Below, piece by piece: positions 53,622 through 62,540 of a stretch of 64,000 nucleotides of DNA. The stretch is from Legionella rowbothamii. GTDB lineage: Bacteria; Pseudomonadota; Gammaproteobacteria; Legionellales; Legionellaceae. The first letter of the stretch is position 1. Each line of letters begins with the position of its first letter. The translations under genes and the position numbers were made by a program. Location: the NCBI RefSeq assembly GCF_900639985.1, contig NZ_CAAAIM010000006.1, positions 1-64,000 on the forward strand, given 5' to 3'. The notes below the pieces were generated by a model that was not told where the DNA came from, did not search any database, and saw only the letters and a list, made by a program, of their open reading frames with translations.

Positions 53622-54761
53622 ATGAGTAAAATAAAGGAGCTACTGGCTGAGCTCATTAATTTCCCATCGATTACTCCAGATGATGCCGGGTGTCAGGAAT
53701 TTATGATTCAATTCTTGCAGGATTCAGGATTTAGTTGTGAGCGCATGAATAATGGCCCTGTATCTAATTTTTTTGCCCTTTATGGAAACAGTGGACCTTT
53801 ATTAGTATTTGCAGGTCATACCGATGTGGTTCCTATTGGTGATGAATCAAAATGGCATACTGATCCCTTTGTTTTGGTAGATAAAGACAGCATGCTTTAT
53901 GGCCGCGGCGTTGCAGATATGAAAGGCAGCCTTGCTTGTATGCTACTCATGGCAAAACGTTTCGTCGAAGCCTACCCTGATTTTCCAGCACGATTAGGCT
54001 TTCTTATTACCAGCGGTGAAGAAGGTGATGATTATGACTTAGGAACACCTTATGTTATGGAGCGATTGCAAAAACAAGGGATTCATATTGATTACTGCAT
54101 TGTTGGTGAGCCTTCCAGTACTGCCCATGTTGGGGACGTGCTTAAAATTGGTAGACGGGGTTCGTTAAGTGCAAAAATCTGTCTGCATGGAAAACAAGGA
54201 CACGTAGCCTATCCACATTTAGCAGAAAACCCCATTCATAAAATAAGTCCTGCTTTAGCTAAATTATCCACCATTCATTGGGATGAGGGCAATGCTTATT
54301 TCCCACCAACATCAATGCAAATAACCTCCATTAGCTCGGGAGGCCAAGCTCCGAATATTATTCCCGGAGAGCTCAACATGCACTTGAACTTCCGCTATTC
54401 TACAGAGCAAACTCAAGAGACCTTAAAGGAGCAAGTCATAGCAACCTTTAATGAGTTCGGCCTTAGTCCTTGCATCAACTGGCGTTTAAGTGGAGAGCCC
54501 TTTTTAACCGCCAAGGGCACTCTGTTAGAAAGTACTCAACAAGCGATTCTGGAGCAATCAGGCTTTACTCCCGAATTGTCAACTAGTGGTGGTACTTCTG
54601 ACGGTCGTTTCATTGCTCCTTATGGCGTGGAAGTGATTGAATTAGGTCCTGTTAATACCACAATCCATCAAGTCAACGAATGTGTTTCTTTAATCGATCT
54701 ACATCAATTAGAAGCACAATATTTTTCAATTTGTCAAAAACTACTACTTGACACAAAGTAG
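53622..54761 (+). CDS. dapE: succinyl-diaminopimelate desuccinylase
   Basis: 379 residues; M20 zinc enzyme that releases LL-DAP. Zinc ligands in FAGHTDVVP, GRGVADMKGSLA and the EEGDD pair (catalytic Glu), plus the last His in GPVNTTIHQVNE. The lid domain lies at about 180-295. Operon dapD-dapE; the product supplies MurE and lysine synthesis. Confidence 0.96.
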   Translation: MSKIKELLAELINFPSITPDDAGCQEFMIQFLQDSGFSCERMNNGPVSNFFALYGNSGPLLVFAGHTDVVPIGDESKWHTDPFVLVDKDSMLYGRGVADMKGSLACMLLMAKRFVEAYPDFPARLGFLITSGEEGDDYDLGTPYVMERLQKQGIHIDYCIVGEPSSTAHVGDVLKIGRRGSLSAKICLHGKQGHVAYPHLAENPIHKISPALAKLSTIHWDEGNAYFPPTSMQITSISSGGQAPNIIPGELNMHLNFRYSTEQTQETLKEQVIATFNEFGLSPCINWRLSGEPFLTAKGTLLESTQQAILEQSGFTPELSTSGGTSDGRFIAPYGVEVIELGPVNTTIHQVNECVSLIDLHQLEAQYFSICQKLLLDTK

Positions 54762-54776
54762 AGCTATACTCCTACA

Positions 54777-54872
54777 AGAGGCATTTTATGCCTCTGGGGC
54801 TGGCTAGCAAACAGGTTTAATTGTGAACCACCCATAAACCAACACAGCCTCTTTTCCACATGAGGCCTTTTT
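54777..54872 (+). promoter_or_regulatory. possible attenuator ahead of the small membrane gene
   Basis: Hairpin AGAGGCAT/ATGCCTCT (54777-54784 with 54788-54795), then GCCTC (54847-54851) with GAGGC (54862-54866) followed by CTTTTTAT. The second is terminator-like and ends 15 bases before the ATG at 54887. GAGGC and GCCTC segments from the two hairpins can also cross-pair. It may simply be the dapE terminator. Confidence 0.4.
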
Positions 54873-54886
54873 ATATGGAGATAATT

Positions 54887-55201
54887 ATGAGTGGTTGCAG
54901 ATTAAACCCTGTAGGTTTGGGTCTAGCTTTTGGTATACTTTGGGGAATATCCATATTATTGCTAGGCTTAATTGCTACTTATTATGCCTATGGACATGAT
55001 TTTGTTATAACAATGGGAAATTTATATCCAGGATATACGCCATCGATTAAGGGAAGTATCCTAGGAGCGGTTATTGCATTTATTGATTCCTTCATTATGG
55101 GTTTTCTTATTGCATGGTTATACAATAAGTTTAGCAATTGTGGTTGTGCTTGTTGTGACAAAGGAGTGAAAGAGGTTAAGAATAACCCGGCAGCTGAATA
55201 G
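54887..55201 (+). CDS. small two-helix membrane protein (holin-like annotation family)
   Basis: 104 residues from ATG 54887 with GGAG ahead; an ATG 27 bases upstream lies before that site. Two membrane helices (about 9-33 and 57-82) are joined by NLYPGYTPSIKGS, a motif of a small family often labelled bacteriophage holin in Legionella and relatives. A Cys-rich patch follows (NCGCACC). No prophage genes are nearby, so the name is formal only. Function unknown. Confidence 0.7.
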   Translation: MSGCRLNPVGLGLAFGILWGISILLLGLIATYYAYGHDFVITMGNLYPGYTPSIKGSILGAVIAFIDSFIMGFLIAWLYNKFSNCGCACCDKGVKEVKNNPAAE

Positions 55202-55216
55202 CTTATTGCGGATTTC

Positions 55217-55300
55217 GTCATTGCGAGCCTTGGCGAAACAACCCAGAGTGATACTTCGTTAATGCTCAGTACCTGGTTGCTTCACTGCGTTCGCAATGAC
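55217..55300. repeat. dispersed repeat with GTCATTGCGA ends
   Basis: GTCATTGCGA (55217-55226) and its complement (55291-55300) bound an 84-base unit containing GCCTTGGCGAAACAACCCAG and TGGTTGCTTCACTGCG. This wording is familiar to me from intergenic palindromic repeats in intracellular bacteria. It lies between convergent genes. Confidence 0.7.
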
Positions 55301-55341
55301 CACGATGTTGTTGGTTTCGCGATGTTTATATTCGCTAACTA

Positions 55342-55803
55342 CTAGTTCACTACGTGCCAACTTCCATCAGGTTGGCGACAAGCGCTACCTCGGAGAAGCT
55401 GAGTTCGCCCATCAATCCATGCTTTTGTAGTATATTCACGACAAGGTAAACGCTCATGATGGTGCTCATGATAGTAAGTTCTAGTAGGTTGAACGGTATA
55501 ACGATATCCAGTATCTGGGTTTGACCAATTAACTGCTCTACCTGTCGGCGCAGTTTCCAATGCCCTTTGCATTTGCATTTGGTCCACTTTATCCATGCTT
55601 CTCCCAATTTGGCCACCTAAAACAGCACCGATAAGCGCACCACCAGCTGCTGCAGCGACTTTACCACCGCCACTACCAAATTGGCTACCGAGCAATCCAC
55701 CAACGACACCACCAGAAAGGGCGCCTATGCCTTCATTATTCACTCCGGTACAACCAACGAGTAAGAAAGACAAAGATAAGGATGCAACAGTTAACTTTTT
55801 CAT
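55342..55803 (-). CDS. glycine-zipper outer-membrane lipoprotein (17 kDa antigen type)
   Basis: 153 residues from ATG 55803. Lipobox LLVGC at about 15-19. A glycine zipper (about 26-70: ALSGGVVGGLLGSQFGSGGGKVAAAAGGALIGAVLGGQIGRSMD) is followed by a polar C-terminal domain with Cys, including WSNPDTGYRYTVQPTRTY and CREYTTKAWIDG. This is the layout of the Rickettsia 17 kDa antigen / SlyB-like group, thought to stabilise the outer membrane. Confidence 0.87.
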   Translation of the reverse strand: MKKLTVASLSLSFLLVGCTGVNNEGIGALSGGVVGGLLGSQFGSGGGKVAAAAGGALIGAVLGGQIGRSMDKVDQMQMQRALETAPTGRAVNWSNPDTGYRYTVQPTRTYYHEHHHERLPCREYTTKAWIDGRTQLLRGSACRQPDGSWHVVN

Positions 55804-55898
55804 GATTGTCACCAGATTTAAGGGTTAAAAAATCGACACCATTCTAACACCCTGGGTGATTATGATCCATATCCTTTTAACAAGGGGCTGGTTCTAAG

Positions 55899-56972
55899 CT
55901 AAGAATGACGCACGCGCTCTGAAATTTGGCATAACAATTCATAAGCAATTGTTCCCGCGGCTTGAGCAATACGCTCTACTAAAATATGAGCTCCCCACAG
56001 CTCAACTGGAGCTCCGGGCTGAACATCAGGATGTCCCGTTAAATCAACAGCCATCATATCCATAGAAATACGACCTGCAATAGGTACTTCCCTACCCTGC
56101 ACCCAAACGGGCGTATTCGCAGCAATATGACGCGGATAACCATCCCCATAGCCCGCAGCAATAATACCAATTCGTGAAGGTTTTAGGCTACTCCAAACAC
56201 CCCCATACCCTACTTGTGCAAAAGGAGGGTTCTCATAAACCGCACTAATCGCGGAGACAAAACGCATAACTGGCACTAAGCCCAACTCAGTTGCTGTCTT
56301 ATCCGCAAAAGGTGAGACCCCATACAGCATAATACCGGGCCTAACGACATCCGCATGGGTTTGGGGAAAAGAAATAATTGCTGCTGAATTGGCCATACTA
56401 CGCTGGCTAAAACCTGGCACAGAAATACGTTCAAAAAGAGAAATCTGCTGATAATTTTCCACACGCCCAGGCTCATCAGCACAAGCTAAATGAGTCATTA
56501 AGCCGATGTCTTTATCCACCCAAGGACAAGCTTGTAACGCATGCATCACCTCTTGCAATTCATGAGGCTTAAAACCCAGGCGATGCATACCGGTATTTAC
56601 TTTCACCCATAACTTAATAGGCTTATCTAATGGCGTATTTAATAACCATTGTACTTGGTGGGGCTGATGCATGACACAACCTAATTGGTGTTCAGCAACC
56701 AGTTTAAATTCATCAGGGCTAAACACCCCTTGGAACAAAATACAAGGAGTACGACTACCCAGGCGGCGAATAACCATAGCCTCTTCAATACAGGCTACAC
56801 CAAACGCATCAACATGCCCTTCTAGCACTGGCACTACAGCATGAATACCACAGCCATAAGCGTTGGCTTTAACCATAGTAATTATTTTTTTGCCGGGAGC
56901 AAATCGTCTTATTTGTGCGAGGTTATGTAATAAAGCACTGGGATCAACAACCAAATGGGTCGGTCTTGACAC
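55899..56972 (-). CDS. alr: alanine racemase
   Basis: 357 residues. PLP Lys in [11 protein letters not shown] (about 34), the second catalytic Tyr at [18 protein letters not shown], and [10 protein letters not shown] in the C-terminal barrel. It makes D-alanine for peptidoglycan. Its start and the dnaB stop share a base, a common gene pair in gammaproteobacteria. Confidence 0.95.
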   Translation of the reverse strand: MSRPTHLVVDPSALLHNLAQIRRFAPGKKIITMVKANAYGCGIHAVVPVLEGHVDAFGVACIEEAMVIRRLGSRTPCILFQGVFSPDEFKLVAEHQLGCVMHQPHQVQWLLNTPLDKPIKLWVKVNTGMHRLGFKPHELQEVMHALQACPWVDKDIGLMTHLACADEPGRVENYQQISLFERISVPGFSQRSMANSAAIISFPQTHADVVRPGIMLYGVSPFADKTATELGLVPVMRFVSAISAVYENPPFAQVGYGGVWSSLKPSRIGIIAAGYGDGYPRHIAANTPVWVQGREVPIAGRISMDMMAVDLTGHPDVQPGAPVELWGAHILVERIAQAAGTIAYELLCQISERVRHS

Positions 56973-58357
56973 TATTCGAAACCCTCTTGATAACCATTAA
57001 ATGCTAAATCCTCAAATCGAGTATATTTACCAATAAACGCTACACGGACTTTTCCAATAGGACCATTCCTTTGTTTTGCAACAATAATTTCCGCGGTTCC
57101 TTTATCAGGGCTATCTTCATTATACACCTCATCCCGGTAAATAAAGCAGATTAAATCCGCATCCTGCTCAATCGCACCCGATTCCCTTAAGTCAGACATT
57201 ACAGGACGTTTATCAGCACGTTGCTCCAAACTTCGGTTTAACTGTGACAAAGCAATTACTGGGGTTTGCAATTCTTTGGCAAGAGATTTCAAACTTCGTG
57301 AAATTTCCGAGATTTCCGCTGTTCTGTTTTCGGCGTTAAAACCTGGTACTTTCATAAGCTGTAGATAATCCACCACAATTAAGCCAACAGAACCATGTTC
57401 TTTGGCTACACGGCGCGAGCGGGCCCGCATTTCCGAGGGGCTTAACGCTGGGGTATCATCAATAAATAATGATGCTTCAGACAACATATGTACCGCAGAA
57501 GTTACCCGAGGCCAATCATCATCATCAAGCTTTCCGGTTCTTATCTTGTGCTGATCAATACGTCCTAAAGAAGACATCATCCTCATAGCTAATGAATCCG
57601 AGGGCATCTCCATTGAGTAGACGATTACTGGCTTCCCAGACTTAATCGCAACATGCTCTGCCATGTTCATTACTAAGGTGGTTTTACCCATAGAAGGACG
57701 GCCCGCAACGATAATCAAATCAGAGGGTTGTAAACCCGAGGTCATTTTGTCTAAATCACTAAGTCCTGTAGCAACCCCGGTGAGCGCATCACCATTGTGG
57801 TATAAGGCATCAATCTTCTCAACGGTACGAACTAAAATGGATTTAATATTTTCAGGACCCCCATCGCCACCAGTTTGCTCCCCGATTGCAAATACCTTGG
57901 TTTCAGCCATATCTAATAATTCAGGTACTTCTCTGCCTTCAGGGTTATAAGCTGCATCAGCAATTTCTGTAGCCACCCCAATCAGTTGTCGTTGTACGGA
58001 TTTTTCTCGCACAATATCAGCATATGCATTGACATTCGCCACACTAGGTGTGTTATTTGCTAATTCAAACAAGTAAGCTTCACCACCGGCATCATCTAGC
58101 TCATTATGAGACTTTAAGGTATCAAGAAGAGTGACTACATCAAAAGGTTGGTCTTTTTTTGATAATACGGAAATTGCCCGGAATAAAATACGATGTTCTG
58201 TGCGGTAAAAATCTGCCTCGCATAGTTTAGTACTAATTTTATCCCAAACCTGATTATCCAGCATTAATCCACCAATAATCGATTGCTCAGCTTCGACTGA
58301 ATGAGGGGGTCTTCTTAGTGGATCAACGGTTTTTTGAGATTTTTTTAGATCAAGCAT
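56972..58357 (-). CDS. dnaB: replicative DNA helicase DnaB
   Basis: 461 residues. N-terminal collar domain ([22 protein letters not shown]), linker helix, and RecA-type ATPase with Walker [11 protein letters not shown] (about 218-227), [17 protein letters not shown], Walker [11 protein letters not shown] and [20 protein letters not shown]. No intein is seen. It unwinds DNA at the fork. Two-gene unit with alr. Confidence 0.97.
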   Translation of the reverse strand: MLDLKKSQKTVDPLRRPPHSVEAEQSIIGGLMLDNQVWDKISTKLCEADFYRTEHRILFRAISVLSKKDQPFDVVTLLDTLKSHNELDDAGGEAYLFELANNTPSVANVNAYADIVREKSVQRQLIGVATEIADAAYNPEGREVPELLDMAETKVFAIGEQTGGDGGPENIKSILVRTVEKIDALYHNGDALTGVATGLSDLDKMTSGLQPSDLIIVAGRPSMGKTTLVMNMAEHVAIKSGKPVIVYSMEMPSDSLAMRMMSSLGRIDQHKIRTGKLDDDDWPRVTSAVHMLSEASLFIDDTPALSPSEMRARSRRVAKEHGSVGLIVVDYLQLMKVPGFNAENRTAEISEISRSLKSLAKELQTPVIALSQLNRSLEQRADKRPVMSDLRESGAIEQDADLICFIYRDEVYNEDSPDKGTAEIIVAKQRNGPIGKVRVAFIGKYTRFEDLAFNGYQEGFE

Positions 58358-58469
58358 AGTTACGTAGGCAATGTGAGTTGGAACAACGGCTATTGTAATG
58401 GTCTTTTGCTAAGATGTCATCTGATTAAGGGCGGTGGTTTAATTGGAACGAGGATTTCTAAAAGAAAAA

Positions 58470-58489
58470 CCTGGTTGCAAGCAACCAGG
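58470..58489 (-). terminator. rho-independent terminator of the DUF2147 gene
   Basis: CCTGGTTGC (minus-strand reading) pairs perfectly with GCAACCAGG, then TTTTTCTTTT on the minus strand. It lies 10 bases past the stop at 58499. Confidence 0.9.
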
Positions 58490-58498
58490 CTAGGGGAA

Positions 58499-58933
58499 TT
58501 ATCTAACCCATGTTTGAGTGCGTCCTAATAAGGAAACGCCTAAATATCCTCTAACATGAAGTTTATTTCCGTCAAGAGTCATTTTTGCTTTATAAACTTT
58601 ACCTGATTTAGGGTCTAGAATAGAGCCACCACTCCACTCGTTGTTACCATCACTTTTCAAACCCCATAAAAAACGTAAGCCCGCAACTTTTTTACCTTTA
58701 AACGAGCCTGGACATTTTTCACAAACTCCAGTATCGCCTGGTTGTGGGTATACTTTTTGAATAACACCACTTATAACGCCGCCAGATTCAGAAATCATAA
58801 CAACAGCTCTTTTGGCCCCAGTTTTATCATCAATAGTTGTCCATTGACCAACAGGCGAACCTGATGCAGCAATGGCACTAGGAATAAATGATACAGCAAA
58901 AACCAAACCACAAATCGCTTTCCATAATTTCAT
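58499..58933 (-). CDS. exported DUF2147 protein
   Basis: 144 residues from ATG 58933 (GGAG ahead); the frame runs open 41 codons upstream but without a ribosome site or signal. Signal peptide 1-22. The DUF2147 domain shows SPVGQWTTIDDKTGAKRAVVMI, VCEKCPGSFKGKKVAGLRFLWGLK and the end LHVRGYLGVSLLGRTQTWVR. Its role is unknown; small periplasmic beta-barrel-like domain, perhaps lipocalin-like. Confidence 0.88.
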   Translation of the reverse strand: MKLWKAICGLVFAVSFIPSAIAASGSPVGQWTTIDDKTGAKRAVVMISESGGVISGVIQKVYPQPGDTGVCEKCPGSFKGKKVAGLRFLWGLKSDGNNEWSGGSILDPKSGKVYKAKMTLDGNKLHVRGYLGVSLLGRTQTWVR

Positions 58934-59059
58934 AGTTTTCTCCATAATTACAATCATATATAGCTTAAGCCATGATTTGCGACTATGCCAGTTTTTCAAT
59001 AAAAAAGCATTATTTTTTATGTTTTTTGAATGATGGACTGTTTTAAAACCCATCAAAAA

Positions 59060-59143
59060 CGAGGCTAGACTTGTAGATTAGGTCCATGGCCCAACATGGG
59101 GCTCTAATGTGCTACGAAGCCTTGGCGGGAAGCAAGGTTCAAC
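59060..59143. repeat. dispersed hairpin repeat, copy F (degenerate)
   Basis: GTAGATTAGGTCCATGGCCC near 59073 and the GGTTCAACCTAC end near 59130 recall the GTAGGTTGGG ... CCCAACCTAC pattern of copies A and C. The stop of the SNF2 gene (59144) lies right at its end. Confidence 0.45.
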
Positions 59144-62100
59144 CTACAACGGCGCAAAAAACTGCTCGATATCCTCTTCACTTAAACTCATCGCCTTAGC
59201 TGGATCTGCAGATAAAATCCCATCCACCAATAGACGTTTACGCTCCTGCATACCTAAAATGGCTTCTTCAACCGTACCTGAAGTAATCAGCTTATAAACA
59301 AACACTGGATTTACCTGACCAATACGATGTGTCCTATCTGTAGCTTGATCCTCGACCGCCGGATTCCACCAGGGATCATAATGAATTACGGTATCCGCAC
59401 GCGTTAAGTTCAATCCAGTCCCCCCTGCTTTTAAACTAATTAAAAACACCGGGGTCTTTCCTTCCTGAAACCGCTCAACTAAAGCCTGTCTGTTTTGTGT
59501 TTGTCCGGTAAGCTTTAAATAATCATAATTCCGTGCATGCAACTCATTTTCGATTAATTGCAGCATGGACGTAAATTGAGAGAAAACGAGCACCCGCCTA
59601 CCCTCTTCCACTAAATTATCGAGTAGCTCCATTAAGGTCTCGAGCTTAGCCGAAGTACCATGGGCTATAGTTGCTTCAGGTAATGATAATAAACGTGGAT
59701 CACAGCAAATCTGGCGTAGTTTCAATAAGGCATCAAGAATAATAATGTGACTTTTGCCTAAGCCTTGCTTCACAATTGCATCACGAACCTTTTTCTCCAT
59801 GCTCATGCGAATGGCTTCATAAAGATCACGTTGTGGCCCAATAATTTCAATAGTACGAGTCATTTCCGTTTTCGGTGGCAATTCACGAGCAACCTGGTTT
59901 TTGGTCCGTCTTAGAATAAAGGGCTTTACTCGATTAACTAAAACTTCACGTCGATGCACATCGGCATGTTTTTCTATCGGATTTCTAAACCAAAGTCTGA
60001 ATTGTTTCGGATCACCTAATAAACCTGGCATTAAAAAGTGAAATAATGACCATAATTCGCCTAAATGATTTTCTAACGGTGTTCCTGTGAGGCATAAACG
60101 ATGCGCCGCATGCAATTGCTGGATAATCTGCGTTGTTTTTGTACGCGCATTTTTGATAAATTGAGCCTCATCCAAAATGAGATAATAGAAGGGATAACTC
60201 ACAAATTTTTCTTTATCTCGATGAATGAGTCCGTAAGTAGAAATAACCAAATCGTAATCGTCAAAATTATCCTGATGCCGCTCACTGCCATGATAAACTA
60301 ATACTTTTAATGCAGGAGTAAAACGTCGAGCCTCTGCCTCCCAATTGCCAACTAAACTGGTGGGGGCAATAATTAATGTAGCGGTTCGTGTACGACCCTG
60401 CTCTTTTTCATAAAGCAAATGCGTCAACGTTTGAATCGTTTTTCCCAAGCCCATATCATCAGCTAAAATACCGCTGAAACTGCTTGTACGCAGAAACTGT
60501 ATCCAATTTAATCCTTGACGTTGGTAATCTCTTAATTGTGCTTGCAACCCTTGGGGAACCGAAACCTCCGGGATGTCGATTAACTTAACCAGGCGCTTGA
60601 GTTCATCGCGTAACATTTCAGCACCTTGCCAACGTGACTTTGTGGCCGCAAGCGCGAGTTCAGCTTCCTGCATCAAGATCAGTTGGTATTTGTTAATTTG
60701 TAGATGTTGATTTTCATCTATATGACGTAAACCGAATTGCACAAGTAAACGTACCAATGGTTTAATACGCCCCATTTCTAACTGCAAAGCGCGCCCATCA
60801 TCTAAAGGTAATTTAACTAATTGCTCATCCGGAAGACCATCCAACTCCCCTGCTTTGTAATGCTGGATTAAATCAGCAACCAAAGGAACGATACTGACTG
60901 ACTTACCCTCGACTAAGATACCTAACTGATAAGAAAAGAAGTCGGTGCCACTACCCTCATGCAAATCAGAAAACCACTCCACATCATCAGCACTAACAAC
61001 TTGCTGATACAATGAGCTGATCATATCAACCTGCCAGCCCCGGTGTGTTAATAAAGGTACCGCTTGGCTGTAAAGAAACTCTAAGTCTGAAGCTTGGGTA
61101 ATATTTTCTAATATGAAATCAGCTTGCCCGGTTTTATCCCACTGCGCCTTTTCCCAACCTTTAGGCACTCTCAATTTAAGAATTTGATGTAGTTCATTTA
61201 GCTTTTCCGCTTCGAAATTTTTATCGCGTTGGTAACGAATTAAAATGCCATTTTCTTGAGTAACGACCGTATCACAGTCTTCGTTAAGCGCTATTTTTGA
61301 TTGATTATAATTGAAAAAAACCCGTGAAATAAATAAAGCGTTCAATTCCTCATCATCATAAAACCAAGATGGTCCTTCCTGCTCCTCATTTACTGCATCT
61401 AGAATCAACATGGGGGTAGGCTTAACTTGGCGTGTTTCCTGAATAGTAAATACTTGGGGTACAGGAAACTCGGGGCAAGTTTGCTCCATTTTTTTCGCGA
61501 GTAATGGCGCTTGCTCAATGGAAATAGGTGGTGCTTCTAATAAATGCCCGAGCTGCTTTATTGGGTAAGGAGTTTTTAAATACCCCAAGACTCCTTCATC
61601 ATAATCAAAATACCAACTCTCATCTAATAGTAAAGGGCTAACGGGTTCATCCTCATGCATCAACAATAAATTCTGGCTACCGTTTTGTGCCAAAACCCAT
61701 TGGCATGTACCATCATATGTTTCACCCATATGAATAGCATGCTCTTGATCATGAGCAAAAAAAGCCCTGCCTGTAGCAATAATTCGTGCTAATAATTCAC
61801 TATTACGAATGCTTAATGAATCAAACCAGCCGGTAACACCGCATTTAAACAATAATTGAGCGACCAATTCATTATCATCGCCAATAAAGTGCTGCTTCTT
61901 CGACTCAGCAAGGCTGTTAAAGGTGATCATCTTTCCATAACCACCCCGTTTTAATAACTTAGCTAAAGCCAATTTAACGATTACTTTATGCTCATAGCCA
62001 TCAAGTCTAAGTTCGATTAAATAGGTTAACTGATGAGTGGACTCATGGGTCTTAACCACCGAGGCCTCTTGAGCACGTAGATTTTTTAACCAACTGTCTA

Positions 62101-62410
62101 AACGTTTATCTAGCTTATTTGCAGGTTGTGATACCATATTGGTTTGGTCGCGTAAAGCAAATAAACAGGCAGCAGCATGCTTGCAGTTGATATGTGAGGC
62201 ACAGGTGCAACTCGCACGTTTTCCAGGCCAGGCTTTTAAATCCATGTGCACATCATAAATCTGGCTGGAACTGCCTTTAACGCGCCCTTTTAAAAGGCCC
62301 TCACTGAAACGAATATTCAGCACATGGCCATTCTCAAAATACTCTTGCCCACGCAATAATATTTTCGCCTCAAACGCTTCTGGCATCTTTGATAGTGCTT
62401 CATTTAACAT
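59144..62410 (-). CDS. SNF2-family helicase with SWIM zinc finger
   Basis: 1088 residues from ATG 62410; the frame continues to a TTG at 62452, so the exact start is unsure. SWIM finger CTCASHINCKHAAACLFAL near the N-terminus, a long unassigned middle (about 100-620), then the SNF2 motor: LADDMGLGKTIQTLTHLLYE, IIAPTSLVGNWEAEA, LILDEAQF (DEAQ box), LTGTPLENHLGELWSLFHFLMPG, VFSQFTSMLQLIE, LISLKAGGTGLNLT and DRTHRIGQ. Bacterial SWIM-SNF2 proteins move along duplex DNA and strip proteins from it; RapA-type interaction with RNA polymerase is possible. It is divergent from nadE. Confidence 0.9.
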   Translation of the reverse strand: MLNEALSKMPEAFEAKILLRGQEYFENGHVLNIRFSEGLLKGRVKGSSSQIYDVHMDLKAWPGKRASCTCASHINCKHAAACLFALRDQTNMVSQPANKLDKRLDSWLKNLRAQEASVVKTHESTHQLTYLIELRLDGYEHKVIVKLALAKLLKRGGYGKMITFNSLAESKKQHFIGDDNELVAQLLFKCGVTGWFDSLSIRNSELLARIIATGRAFFAHDQEHAIHMGETYDGTCQWVLAQNGSQNLLLMHEDEPVSPLLLDESWYFDYDEGVLGYLKTPYPIKQLGHLLEAPPISIEQAPLLAKKMEQTCPEFPVPQVFTIQETRQVKPTPMLILDAVNEEQEGPSWFYDDEELNALFISRVFFNYNQSKIALNEDCDTVVTQENGILIRYQRDKNFEAEKLNELHQILKLRVPKGWEKAQWDKTGQADFILENITQASDLEFLYSQAVPLLTHRGWQVDMISSLYQQVVSADDVEWFSDLHEGSGTDFFSYQLGILVEGKSVSIVPLVADLIQHYKAGELDGLPDEQLVKLPLDDGRALQLEMGRIKPLVRLLVQFGLRHIDENQHLQINKYQLILMQEAELALAATKSRWQGAEMLRDELKRLVKLIDIPEVSVPQGLQAQLRDYQRQGLNWIQFLRTSSFSGILADDMGLGKTIQTLTHLLYEKEQGRTRTATLIIAPTSLVGNWEAEARRFTPALKVLVYHGSERHQDNFDDYDLVISTYGLIHRDKEKFVSYPFYYLILDEAQFIKNARTKTTQIIQQLHAAHRLCLTGTPLENHLGELWSLFHFLMPGLLGDPKQFRLWFRNPIEKHADVHRREVLVNRVKPFILRRTKNQVARELPPKTEMTRTIEIIGPQRDLYEAIRMSMEKKVRDAIVKQGLGKSHIIILDALLKLRQICCDPRLLSLPEATIAHGTSAKLETLMELLDNLVEEGRRVLVFSQFTSMLQLIENELHARNYDYLKLTGQTQNRQALVERFQEGKTPVFLISLKAGGTGLNLTRADTVIHYDPWWNPAVEDQATDRTHRIGQVNPVFVYKLITSGTVEEAILGMQERKRLLVDGILSADPAKAMSLSEEDIEQFFAPL

Positions 62411-62540
62411 AATATTTGGGATGTACTCGCCAAAAGCATTTATTTTATGCAATTTTTAGGCTAATTAACACTTATATCTTTCATTTAGGCATACTTTGTA
62501 ATAATTTACTGCCTATTATCATCAAAGTGCGCTCAATATC

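Noticed and set aside
54887..55201. Prophage signal from the holin-like gene
   Set aside because: No other phage gene is near; the label is inherited from a family name only.
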